Shown here: positions 18,544-27,249 of the stretch, piece after piece
How the letters are laid out: each line of letters starts with the position of its first letter
How positions within the stretch are numbered: the first letter of the stretch is position 1
Assembly: GCF_900100495.1 (NCBI RefSeq)
Contig: NZ_FNCT01000002.1
Coordinates: forward strand, 124,001 to 188,000
Length of the DNA: 64,000 nucleotides
Origin: Pseudomonas benzenivorans
GTDB lineage: Bacteria; Pseudomonadota; Gammaproteobacteria; Pseudomonadales; Pseudomonadaceae
Direction: 5' to 3'
The notes under the pieces: model-generated
What the model was told of the DNA's origin: nothing
The model's input: only the letters and a program-made list of their open reading frames with translations
The model's database searches: none
Made by a program: the position numbers and the translations under genes

Positions 18544-20253
18544 GTGAAAATCAGAAAAATTTCGATCAAGAACTTTCGTGGGGTGAAAGAGCTTGACTGG
18601 GCCCTTCCTGCATCCGACATCTTCTGCCTCATAGGGAAGGGTGACTCCTCCAAGTCGACGATCTTGGAGGCAATCCGATTTACGTTCTACCCGCAGTGGA
18701 ATCTCACGCTCAGCGATTCAGACTTCTATCAATGCAAGGTCGAGAACACCATCACCATAGAAGTCACGATTGGCAATCTGGCTGAAGAGTTCTGCTCACT
18801 ACACAAGTACGGCCCCTACCTCCGGGGCTGGGACGCGGCAGCTCGGGCTCTCACGGACGAGCCGGACGACCATCTGGAGAATGTTTTGACCGTACGGCTC
18901 ACGGTCGAAAAGGACCTGGAACCGAAGTGGATCGTGGTCTGCGATCGCAACCCCGAGGGGACACCATTCAAGCAAGCTGACAGAAACAAAGTCAGTGTGG
19001 GCCTCATCGGCGCGTACAGTGAGAAACAACTGTCCTGGGCGAATGGAACCGCGCTGGCCAAGATCACGGAAGCACAGAGCCTGAATGAGCTGCTGGCGAA
19101 TGTCTCCAGAAACGCCAGGACATCGCTCGACAGTGATCGTGATGTCAATCTTGCGAACTTCGATGCTGCGGCGGCGAAATCACAAGAGATGGCCAAGCTG
19201 CTCGGCGTACCTGTGGTGGATGCCTACAAAGCTCACCTTGACCTGAGCTCCATAAATCTGAAAGTGGGCGGGCTGTCGCTGCACGACGGCGACATGCCAC
19301 TACGTCAGCTGGGCCTTGGATCGCGCCGCATGCTTCTGTGTGGCATTCAGACTGTGGGGCTAGAAGAAGGCCACATCACCTTGTTTGATGAGGTGGAGTT
19401 TGGCCTGGAGCCACACCGGATCACCCGCCTCATCAAGCACGTGAGAGATGACGAACGAGGGCAGTACTTCCTCACAACACACTCTCCAGTCGTGCTGCGC
19501 GAACTCACCGTGAATGAGCTTCACATAGTTCACAACACCGACGGTGTGGTTCAGATCATTTCCGCTGCCAAAGAAGGCCTCGAGGATCACGAGGTTCAGG
19601 GGAAGATTCGATCAAGCACCGACGCATTTCTGGCAAAGAAGGTGGTGGTTTGCGAAGGCGCAACAGAGGTCGGCTTCCTGAGAGGCTTTGACGATTTCCA
19701 GATGGCGAGAAAGAAGGATCCATTTTCCTTCCACGGTGTTGCGCTGCTAGATGCAAAGGGAGGGAGCAAGGTAAAGGCACTTGCGAAGGCGTTCAAATCG
19801 CTTGGCTATGACGTGACGGTGCTCGCTGATGGCGACGCCGAAGATCAGTTCTCTCCAAAGGATGAGAAAGAGCTAGCGGATCTGAACATCCCAGTTGTGA
19901 TGTGGAGCGACAAGCTTTCACTGGAGGAGCGGGCCTTTCAGGATTTTCCGTGGCCAAGCGTGCTAGCTAGTTTAAAGCTCGCTCAAGACGAACTGAAATT
20001 CCCGGTGTACGACCATGTGCGTTGTAGGTTCTTGGCAGGAGATTTAGAAAAGGACACTGGCACCTGGAAAGACAGTCCTGAGCTGCGTACTGCCATAGGT
20101 GTCGCGGCGAAGAAGTCCAGCTGGTTCAAGGATACCACCAGAGGTGACTTATGGTTTAAGGCGGTAAACCAAGCCTTCCTCGACGCTGATTTCGCCAAAA
20201 AGAACCTTGCACTTGAACTCGGCAAGCTTTGGGCATGGGCAGAACATGTCTGA
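18544..20253 (+). CDS. OLD-family ATP-dependent nuclease (GajA-like, Gabija-type)
   Basis: The 569-aa product has an N-terminal SMC-like ATPase (P-loop GKGDSSKST at 31-39, LSLHDGDMPLRQLGLGSR signature region, Walker B ITLFDEVEFGLEPH, H-loop FLTTHSPV) and a C-terminal TOPRIM domain (VVVCEGATEVGFL, then VALLDAKGG and VLADGDAEDQF with acidic metal ligands). This is the architecture of OLD nucleases and GajA of Gabija (578 aa). The start is a GTG. It overlaps the helicase gene by 8 bp (ATGTCTGA). The P-loop is unusual (DSSK rather than NGSGK). Role: probable phage-DNA nicking controlled by nucleotides. Confidence 0.85.
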   Translation: MKIRKISIKNFRGVKELDWALPASDIFCLIGKGDSSKSTILEAIRFTFYPQWNLTLSDSDFYQCKVENTITIEVTIGNLAEEFCSLHKYGPYLRGWDAAARALTDEPDDHLENVLTVRLTVEKDLEPKWIVVCDRNPEGTPFKQADRNKVSVGLIGAYSEKQLSWANGTALAKITEAQSLNELLANVSRNARTSLDSDRDVNLANFDAAAAKSQEMAKLLGVPVVDAYKAHLDLSSINLKVGGLSLHDGDMPLRQLGLGSRRMLLCGIQTVGLEEGHITLFDEVEFGLEPHRITRLIKHVRDDERGQYFLTTHSPVVLRELTVNELHIVHNTDGVVQIISAAKEGLEDHEVQGKIRSSTDAFLAKKVVVCEGATEVGFLRGFDDFQMARKKDPFSFHGVALLDAKGGSKVKALAKAFKSLGYDVTVLADGDAEDQFSPKDEKELADLNIPVVMWSDKLSLEERAFQDFPWPSVLASLKLAQDELKFPVYDHVRCRFLAGDLEKDTGTWKDSPELRTAIGVAAKKSSWFKDTTRGDLWFKAVNQAFLDADFAKKNLALELGKLWAWAEHV

Positions 20254-21679
20254 GGAGCTAGCAACCAAGCTCAGCAACTGCCCAAACCGGGGGTACGTTA
20301 TCGCACCTGCTGGATACGGCAAGACGCACCTCATTGCGTTGGCAGTGCGGGCCGCTGGCGGCCGGCAACTGATCCTGACTCACACCTTTGCGGGCGTGAA
20401 CTCGATAAAAACCAAGATGACGTCTCTGGGCGTTCCTGCCTCCAAATATCAGGTGGATACGATTGCAAGCTGGGCTCTCCGCCTTTGCTTGGCCTACCCC
20501 AAAAGCTCCGGCTGGGCGACTGAAAGTCCGACCAGCAAGCAGTGGAGCAAGCTCTATGAAAGTTGCTTGGGATTGCTAAAGAAGCAGTTCATTCGCCATG
20601 TCGTATCGGCCACTTACACGGGAGTCTATGTAGACGAGTACCAAGACTGCTCCGATTCGCAGCACTCGCTGGTCTGCGCCTTGGCAGATTTCTTTCCCTG
20701 CCGGATCCTGGGCGATCCCCTGCAGGCCATCTTTGACTTTGAAGATGGTAAGCCTGTGGACTGGAACGCAAGCGTTTATCCCACCTTCGACTGCCTGGGC
20801 GAGCTAGAGACCCCTTGGCGTTGGAAGAAGGCTGAAGCTCATGAGCTGGGCGCCTGGCTGAAGGAGGCGCGGAAGAAGATTGAGACAGGGCAGAAAATTG
20901 ATCTGGTTGGTGGACTGCCACGCAGCGTGATTCGAGTTGAAACCGATCCCGCGTTCCTGGAGGCAAAACAGTACTCATCGCTCTACGGCCAGCTAGGTCA
21001 CAACGAGAGCGTGATTGCTCTGCATGGTGGGGATCCCAAGTCCAAGAGCAAGACCCACCTTTTAGCCCGAAGCATGGCAGGTCGATTTTCTTCTATCGAG
21101 GAAGTTGAAGGCAAAGACCTTCACACATTCATCAAGAAGCTCGGAGCCGCGAAGACTGCCCAAGCAGGATTTCTTCTCGCCTTGGATTTTGCGAAGAAGT
21201 GTTTTACTGGCGTGACCAAGGCTTTGACTGCCGGAACCCAAAGAGGCGAGGTGGCGAAACTTAGTAAAACCACAAAGCACCCCTTGATCCTGCATGCGGC
21301 GAATGACTACCTCAACAACCCATCAAGCAGTCACCTCAAGTCGTTTTTTCTGGCGTTGAAGTCAAATCCAGAAACGTCGCCCTATCGCCGTGACCTCCTG
21401 TATCGCTTACTCAACGTGCTGAAGCTACACATCGATGGAGAAGGAGCAACTCTCTTAGACGCCGCAAACCTGTACCAGCGCGAGATGAGGCATACGGGGC
21501 GGCCTCTCAGCCACAGGAAGCTCATTGGGACAACGCTGCTTGTCAAAGGCCTGGAATACGACCATGCCGTCGTCCTTGATGCAGACTCGCTTGACGCTAA
21601 GCATCTGTATGTCGCGATGACGCGTGGGTCGAAGTCCCTCACCATCATCGGTACGGGTAGATACATTCCAGCAAAATGA
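20246..21679 (+). CDS. UvrD-like SF1 helicase (GajB-like, Gabija-type)
   Basis: The 477-aa protein has SF1 helicase motifs: Walker A APAGYGKT at 20-27, Walker B VDEYQD at about 129-134, GDPLQAIF (motif III), LVKGLEYDHAVVLDAD (motif V) and LYVAMTRGSKSLTI (motif VI). Length is near GajB (about 494 aa), much shorter than UvrD. I chose the ATG at 20246, which overlaps the nuclease stop codon, rather than the upstream in-frame 20207. In Gabija the helicase binds the nuclease and senses or activates on DNA ends. The pairing, order and overlap support a Gabija-like system. Confidence 0.85.
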   Translation: MSEELATKLSNCPNRGYVIAPAGYGKTHLIALAVRAAGGRQLILTHTFAGVNSIKTKMTSLGVPASKYQVDTIASWALRLCLAYPKSSGWATESPTSKQWSKLYESCLGLLKKQFIRHVVSATYTGVYVDEYQDCSDSQHSLVCALADFFPCRILGDPLQAIFDFEDGKPVDWNASVYPTFDCLGELETPWRWKKAEAHELGAWLKEARKKIETGQKIDLVGGLPRSVIRVETDPAFLEAKQYSSLYGQLGHNESVIALHGGDPKSKSKTHLLARSMAGRFSSIEEVEGKDLHTFIKKLGAAKTAQAGFLLALDFAKKCFTGVTKALTAGTQRGEVAKLSKTTKHPLILHAANDYLNNPSSSHLKSFFLALKSNPETSPYRRDLLYRLLNVLKLHIDGEGATLLDAANLYQREMRHTGRPLSHRKLIGTTLLVKGLEYDHAVVLDADSLDAKHLYVAMTRGSKSLTIIGTGRYIPAK

Positions 21680-22009
21680 TCTGATGCCATAGACCCATAG
21701 GGCCAGGACCTCCGGGGCGCCTGTGAGACCCTTTCAGTCTTGAGCAAATCAGTTCGCTTTTGGCCGGTTCGAGCCAGTGGTGGCAGGCAGGAGTCGGCCA
21801 GAAGCGGACTGTCAGGTCGTGAAAATGTGGAAAATAGATTCGTCCCCTTTTTCTACCCTTTTTCTATGCGAAGATACCCACGTAAGCACGCTGCAAATAG
21901 CTTGGGCGACAGCGCCGCCTGTAACATATTGAGTCTAAGAACGCCGCCACATAGCTAGGCTAGTACGAGGAGTCAGCTAGCACGATGGAAGGATTATAAG
22001 GGGAATGGA
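21680..22009. other. intergenic region between the Gabija-like pair and the coiled-coil gene
   Basis: No gene is seen in these 330 bp. They hold the dispersed repeat at 21751-21815, whose halves TTCGCTTTTGGCCG and CGGCCAGAAGCGGA can pair into an imperfect hairpin, then an AT-rich part (about 21820-21960) likely to carry the promoter of the next gene. Confidence 0.5.
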
Positions 22010-23314
22010 ATGCATCAGACATTGATAACAATTCAAACGCACTTAACCAAGATTATTGCTCAGGTGCAATCCGCTGTTCCAAATGATGAACCGTTCGGAA
22101 ATGCTCACAATAACTGGAGCTTTCCCGGCCTCACCCGTGCGGAGTTGATTGAAGAGACTCAATCAATTGTTGACTTGATCAAGGATCAGGGAACTGATGA
22201 CGTTGGCGATCATGAGGCTCGACTACAGGACTACGCGCGTCGCCTTCAGCACCTTCAACAACACACCGTCGCACAGCTCTGGGGTAATGCGGGCCAGGCA
22301 GTGTCAGCGTACCTAATCACTCTGCAAGGGCTTCGCAAAGCCCTGGCTCCGGTGCTTACAAATGATGCCCATGCTGAGGCTGTCGCCAAATTAAAGAAGT
22401 TAGCTAACCAGCTTCGCAGCATGGAAGCTCGCCTGAATGGACTGGAACCCCGTACTGCCTCGCTGACCACAATGGTTGAGCGCATCGAGCAGGCGTACAA
22501 CGCAGCAGACCAGCTGCCTACAGACCTAGAGTCACTCTCAGAAGCACGTCAGAAGATTATGGACCTCATTACTGATGCGACAAGAGATCAAGGGGAGTTA
22601 CTGAGGATTAGAGAGCAAGCAAACGATATTGACACGAAATTGAACAAGAGTGCCGATGATGCGAAGGCTGTTCTTGAGCGATGTGAAACTGCTTACTCAG
22701 CTGCAACCAGCGTCGGGCTGGCTGCTGCATTCAGTGAGCGGTCAAACGTACTGTCAAAGTCGATGTGGTTCTGGGTAGCGGGACTTGTTTCCGCTCTTGC
22801 AGCTGGTAGTTATTTCGGCTCGAGGCAGTTACATACTCTTTCTGAACTTTTCAAGGTTCCGAATGCATCTACGTCGGTGATCGTTCTCAATCTGCTGCTC
22901 TCCGTATTGTCGATTGCTGCGCCGGTTTGGTTTGCATGGCTATCAACGAAGCAGATTGGACAGCGTTTCCGGCTCGCCGAAGACTATGCTTTCAAAGCAT
23001 CAATCTCGCGCGCTTATGAGGGCTTCCGGCGTGAAGCTGCAAGGTTCGATAAGGACATGGAAGCCAAGTTGCTCATGTCTGCGCTGACTCGGCTTGACGA
23101 GCAGCCTCTCCGGCTTGTGGAAACCGATAGCCACGGCAGCCCTTGGCACGAGCTGGCCTCGTCGGATGCTGTCAAGCAAGCGATGAAAGCCGTACCTGGG
23201 TTTGCGGAGCAGGTGAGAGATCTGGCAAGCAAGGCGATTATCGCAGTCGCACCAGTCAAGACTCAGCTTAAGCCGAATCCCAAACCAGCAACTACTCAGG
23301 AAGCTGGCGAGTAA
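22010..23314 (+). CDS. coiled-coil membrane protein of unknown function (434 aa)
   Basis: The product has a long helical/coiled-coil N-terminal part (about 60-245), two hydrophobic segments (about 248-268 and 287-310, WFWVAGLVSALAAGS and VIVLNLLLSVLSIAAPVWF), then a helical cytoplasmic tail. The fold resembles membrane-anchored sensor or effector proteins of defence islands, but no named family is recognised. An AAGGGGAATGGA ribosome-binding site precedes the ATG. It stands alone with long gaps on both sides. A membrane-damaging effector or a structural role are both possible. Confidence 0.7.
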   Translation: MHQTLITIQTHLTKIIAQVQSAVPNDEPFGNAHNNWSFPGLTRAELIEETQSIVDLIKDQGTDDVGDHEARLQDYARRLQHLQQHTVAQLWGNAGQAVSAYLITLQGLRKALAPVLTNDAHAEAVAKLKKLANQLRSMEARLNGLEPRTASLTTMVERIEQAYNAADQLPTDLESLSEARQKIMDLITDATRDQGELLRIREQANDIDTKLNKSADDAKAVLERCETAYSAATSVGLAAAFSERSNVLSKSMWFWVAGLVSALAAGSYFGSRQLHTLSELFKVPNASTSVIVLNLLLSVLSIAAPVWFAWLSTKQIGQRFRLAEDYAFKASISRAYEGFRREAARFDKDMEAKLLMSALTRLDEQPLRLVETDSHGSPWHELASSDAVKQAMKAVPGFAEQVRDLASKAIIAVAPVKTQLKPNPKPATTQEAGE

Positions 23315-23486
23315 GACTTGTCTTCTTACGTTGTCGTTATGCTCTGCTGGAGAAGTAGTAATTGGGGGCAGAGTCGATTTGCTTGAAAGTCAACTCTAAC
23401 CCTTAATACATTCCAGTTTTTTCGAGTGATATAACCCGCTACGCCAGGAGTCAAGAGACGCGGAGGTGTCCCCAGAGGGAGAGACT

Positions 23487-25193
23487 ATGCATAACTACAA
23501 TCATAAGAAACTCATCGAAACCATCACCAGGCTCGACGCGTTGCCTTCGGAGCAGGAGGAATACGCCAAGTGGATTACGGCAGAGGCACATCTTACCTTC
23601 CTTCGCGAGAACGCGTGTTCGGACGAGTTGGTGATTTTCGCGAACGGCGAATATTCGTATGTGGATTCCATCGTCGTTCCTAGCAAAGTGCTGGCACGGA
23701 TGTCGCCAGATTGTCTGGAGCAATGGCACTTTGATTCATACGGTTCTATTGCCAGTTACGTCTATGGTGGCGGAAAAATGAAAGTCTGGATCGAACGTGG
23801 AGTACGTAATGGATATGACGGAAAGCAGGAGGGAACCCAACTCGTCTTCAACAGGACGTTCGAAGGATGGGAAGGTCTAGGGCGCAATTACATTGAGGTG
23901 AATCAGGAATACACCCACATCGCCGGGATTCACTGGCGGCCCGAAAAGCGGGCGTATTGCCGGTTCGATGGCCGTGGAGATCTCGAGGCTACTGTCTCAG
24001 TGACAACGCGAGAGGACAAGGGAAGTGAGATTACCCTTGTCACGTTTAGGTGGGATGCCTTGGAAGAGTACCTATCGGCTGCGGATGCGGTCTTGCTTCG
24101 GCGGTTCGATTTCACGCTGCTCCGACGAGACCAGTTCAGCGGCTGGCCGCAGGGGGCTCCGGAGAATTTCCAGGAATCCAATGAGTTGCACTATCACCGG
24201 CTCGTGCTCCCCGGATATGCCGCATACACTGCCGGGAGGCAGATCATCCGACCCCGCAGGCCACGGAAAACTATCCATGAAGGCATCAAGGACGGCTGGA
24301 GAGGCGCACGTGACAAGAAGTGCGCGGAGTTTGTTGCCTATGACTGGCGCAACAAACGTATCGCGACGATCTCGACAGCGCCGCAGGCCACAACCAATTA
24401 CTTCGATGCAAAGGACAATTCTCTGCCGTTCGAACTGTCCCCGGCGTTCTTCCGGCCCGAAGTTCTCTCCAAATATAAGACCGACCGGGACAAATACACA
24501 CTTACCGAGCGAGAGGTCACATGCAGGGCCGCCTGGCATCTAAGAGGCATTGATGTGAATGAAGCGGGTCAAGTCCACGCTTACATTTGCGATCTGCGCC
24601 GTTTACCATACGAGGAACAGCTTCACTGGCTCAGCTACAACGAACAGCCGAAAGCGTCTATTTCAAAACGCGCTCTCATCAATGATTTTCACGGTGAATT
24701 CGTGGATTTCTCGGAGCCTCCGGCTCAGCTCCTTTCAATAATCCGGCGCTGGCACGACAAAAAGGTTTTTTGGTGGGCGCTCCGTGATGAAAAATTGCTA
24801 GAACGTGTGAATACTCCTCTGACGTCAAGCCGCGACGAATGGGCCGAAGCCTTCATGGATCTCGCCAAACTACTCGTTGAAGGCTTCGAAACCACGTCGA
24901 TCCGCGCAAAGCTGGATGACGAGAAGCTTGCGTACAGCAAGGAAGATCGGACAATTGCCTTGCTCGAAAAACTGCTCAATAAAAATGCCCCGAGAGGAGA
25001 TGCGAAGAAGTTCGTAGGACTCCGCACGGTTCAGCACCTGCGCTCGAAGGCCAAAGGGCATGTAACCGGTAGTGAAGCGGAGGAACTGGCGCAGCAAGCT
25101 CTGCTGGAGCACGATACGTTCTCGAACCACTTCAAGCATGTCTGTGGGCTCGTCATCGAGGATCTCGCGACTATCGAGAAGCTATTCGCGTAA
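23487..25193 (+). CDS. unnamed defence-island-type protein with HEPN-like C-terminus (568 aa)
   Basis: The N-terminal half is a soluble mixed fold. The middle has a conserved-looking block (FFRPEVLSKYK, then CRAAWHLRGIDVNEAGQV and LPYEEQLHWLSYNEQPK). The last 60 residues carry R519-X5-H525 (QHLRSKAKGHVTGSEA), which fits the RX4-6H motif of HEPN ribonucleases. I remember similar proteins as unnamed members of defence islands. The ATG at 23487 follows AGAGGGAGAG; the in-frame GTG at 23466 is less likely. It is monocistronic. An RNase toxin activated by infection is a reasonable but unproven idea. Confidence 0.7.
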   Translation: MHNYNHKKLIETITRLDALPSEQEEYAKWITAEAHLTFLRENACSDELVIFANGEYSYVDSIVVPSKVLARMSPDCLEQWHFDSYGSIASYVYGGGKMKVWIERGVRNGYDGKQEGTQLVFNRTFEGWEGLGRNYIEVNQEYTHIAGIHWRPEKRAYCRFDGRGDLEATVSVTTREDKGSEITLVTFRWDALEEYLSAADAVLLRRFDFTLLRRDQFSGWPQGAPENFQESNELHYHRLVLPGYAAYTAGRQIIRPRRPRKTIHEGIKDGWRGARDKKCAEFVAYDWRNKRIATISTAPQATTNYFDAKDNSLPFELSPAFFRPEVLSKYKTDRDKYTLTEREVTCRAAWHLRGIDVNEAGQVHAYICDLRRLPYEEQLHWLSYNEQPKASISKRALINDFHGEFVDFSEPPAQLLSIIRRWHDKKVFWWALRDEKLLERVNTPLTSSRDEWAEAFMDLAKLLVEGFETTSIRAKLDDEKLAYSKEDRTIALLEKLLNKNAPRGDAKKFVGLRTVQHLRSKAKGHVTGSEAEELAQQALLEHDTFSNHFKHVCGLVIEDLATIEKLFA

Positions 25194-25369
25194 AAATTAT
25201 TTGGGTATGTGCGTACTTCAACAGTCAGCCATCGTCTCATTGACGAGGCGGGCTTTAAGACGAACCCAGATCAATGCTTGGCCGGCAGTAGTTCGCCATG
25301 GCTGACCCGCCCCCAAGCGGACGGTCACAGAGCAGGGTGCACAAGAAAAGTGGCGTCCGCTCTAGAGCA

Positions 25370-26221
25370 CTAACCCCACACGATGTGTCCATCTGGTTCA
25401 ATAGCTTCAGCACGCTTTACGCACCTTATCTGGAATCCAGTGGCAGGCGCCGTCGTGATGCTTTCTACTTCTGCGATCCAACAAATTTCTGGAGCATAAA
25501 GCTCGTCTGCAGCGTTTGGCTTCAATGCCATGTTTTCTGCCGTAGTGGCTGCGCTAGGATCTCCAGCCATGCTTGGGTATAGCACTCCATGGATTTGGGG
25601 GCTGCTTAGAAAAGTTTCCCCGATAGCGACTGAGAGTTTAAATAAATGTTCCTCGCCGCGATCTACGACACGCATGAACTCGCGCGCGAGAAACGAACGA
25701 ATCAACAAGTTCTTTTCAATGTGATCCTCGAGCAATTTTCTTCCGATGATTGTGTTTTCTAGCAGATGTACTGATGACCGGGAGCCATTCATAGATTTTC
25801 TCTCTGCGACCCCTAGCTCCATAACATGTGGCAAGGACGAGCTATCCTTGAGGCGCAGTTGCAATACAGCAAATCTATCCCCCACTGTTGGGCGCATTTC
25901 TAGCACAGCAGTTTCATGGCTCGCTGCGATATAAAACATTGGCTTTTTAGGGCGATTCAAACGCCCATACGTTTTAACATGCTCAGGCTTTGGATACCAA
26001 ACTTCCCTTATGTTCTCGATGTACTTCATTCCAGTAATTCTACGAGCACGCCAAGCATTAGACGATGAGATTACCCGCGTCATACAGGAGTAGCCGTTCA
26101 TTAATAATTGAACGCGATGTTTCAGGCCTGCTATTGTTAGCAGTTCGCGGTCACATGATTCCAATTCGTTAATAATGCTACGTATTTCTTCAAGTGATAT
26201 TCCTATTAGAGGATGCGTCAT
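25370..26221 (-). CDS. RES domain-containing protein
   Basis: The 283-aa protein has the RES pattern: Arg in YGRLNRPKKPMFYIAAS (Arg87), Glu in ETAVLEMRP (Glu108) and Ser in IHGVLYPSMAGD (Ser217). RES toxins destroy or phosphorolyse NAD+ and usually pair with a Xre-type antitoxin; none is adjacent here. At 283 aa it is longer than the typical toxin (150-200 aa), with an extra N-terminal helical region. It is on the reverse strand, opposite to the rest of the island cargo, and is AT-rich relative to the core. Confidence 0.8.
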   Translation of the reverse strand: MTHPLIGISLEEIRSIINELESCDRELLTIAGLKHRVQLLMNGYSCMTRVISSSNAWRARRITGMKYIENIREVWYPKPEHVKTYGRLNRPKKPMFYIAASHETAVLEMRPTVGDRFAVLQLRLKDSSSLPHVMELGVAERKSMNGSRSSVHLLENTIIGRKLLEDHIEKNLLIRSFLAREFMRVVDRGEEHLFKLSVAIGETFLSSPQIHGVLYPSMAGDPSAATTAENMALKPNAADELYAPEICWIAEVESITTAPATGFQIRCVKRAEAIEPDGHIVWG

Positions 26222-26532
26222 TAGAAGTCCCGCGCTACGGATGCCCGGCTATTAGGGTAGGCAGATGATGACCTGCTCAACTGCGATTATGGCTCAGAGT
26301 ACCAGTTCGACGCTGCCCATTTGCCAATAGTCAATCTACCGGCCGCTTCTGGCCGGTTGTTGCCTGTCGCGACAGGCGGCCGTGGGTCGACTCCGGCCAT
26401 TCACGAGCGACTGCTACCGACCAGTTCAGGTAGCCCGCTGGAGGCCAGCCGCAAGCCGCTGACTATTCAACTCTCCTGGTACCTCTCAGGGTCAACGGGG
26501 CGACCTAACGAAGCGCCGCTCAGCAAATCCAC
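26222..26532. other. intergenic region at the probable right edge of the island
   Basis: No gene is visible in these 311 bp. The dispersed repeat (26341-26420, with CGCTTCTGGCCGGTTGTTGC and CTGTCGCGACAG) is the main structure. The GC-rich efflux operon begins right after, so an element end may lie here, but no direct repeat matching the 11.2-11.4 kb region was found by eye. Confidence 0.4.
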
Positions 26533-27249
26533 TCAGAAAAGACTTCGCCCTTCTCCTGACTCCTCTTCCGTGCGCCCGTCACGAATCCGGTAGAGGCGCT
26601 TGAAAGTCGGAATGATCTTTTCGTCATGGGTGACCACTATCACGGCCGTCTGATATTGCCGGGCCATGCGGTCCAGGATGCGCATCACGGCCATAGCTCT
26701 CTCGCTATCCAACGGTGCGGTGGGTTCGTCTGCGAGGATCACCGGCGGCCGACTGATCAGTGCCCGCGCGATGGATACGCGCTGCTGTTCGCCGCCCGAG
26801 AGATGAGATGGCATCGCCTGGGCTCTATGTGCCACGTCCAGCGCTTCGAGCAGCTCCTGCGCGCGCCGCCGTGCCTCGGTATTCGGCTGTCCCGCCAACA
26901 TTGGCAGCAGGGCAACGTTGTCAGTCACGTTGAGAAAGGAAATCAGGTAGGGCGCCTGGAATACGAAGCCAATACGATCGCGGCGAAGCGCACTCAAGTC
27001 ATCGATCGTCCAGCGCTCATCGAAGATCACCTGGCCGCCCAGGGTCATCCGGCCGCCGCTCGGCTCGATCACCGCGCCGAGGCATTTGAGCAGGGTGCTC
27101 TTGCCAGAACCGGACGGGCCGATCAGGCCAACCACCTCGCCTGGCGCGACCTGCATGTTCACGCCCTTCAACGCATCGACTGCCGCTTCCCCTTCACCGA
27201 AGCGTTTGCGCAAGCCCTCGATGCGGATGCCCTTGTCGTACTCAGCCAC
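26533..27249 (-). CDS. ABC transporter ATP-binding protein (MacB/LolD/DevA type)
   Basis: The 238-aa subunit has Walker [11 protein letters not shown]-loop [13 protein letters not shown], signature [15 protein letters not shown] and Walker [14 protein letters not shown]. This is the LolD/MacB/DevA group that powers FtsX-type permeases. I place the start at the GTG at 27249, because GGAGG lies 6 bp upstream and it overlaps the permease stop; a longer frame from 27285 lacks this. It is the last gene of the operon. Confidence 0.9.
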   Translation of the reverse strand: MAEYDKGIRIEGLRKRFGEGEAAVDALKGVNMQVAPGEVVGLIGPSGSGKSTLLKCLGAVIEPSGGRMTLGGQVIFDERWTIDDLSALRRDRIGFVFQAPYLISFLNVTDNVALLPMLAGQPNTEARRRAQELLEALDVAHRAQAMPSHLSGGEQQRVSIARALISRPPVILADEPTAPLDSERAMAVMRILDRMARQYQTAVIVVTHDEKIIPTFKRLYRIRDGRTEEESGEGRSLF

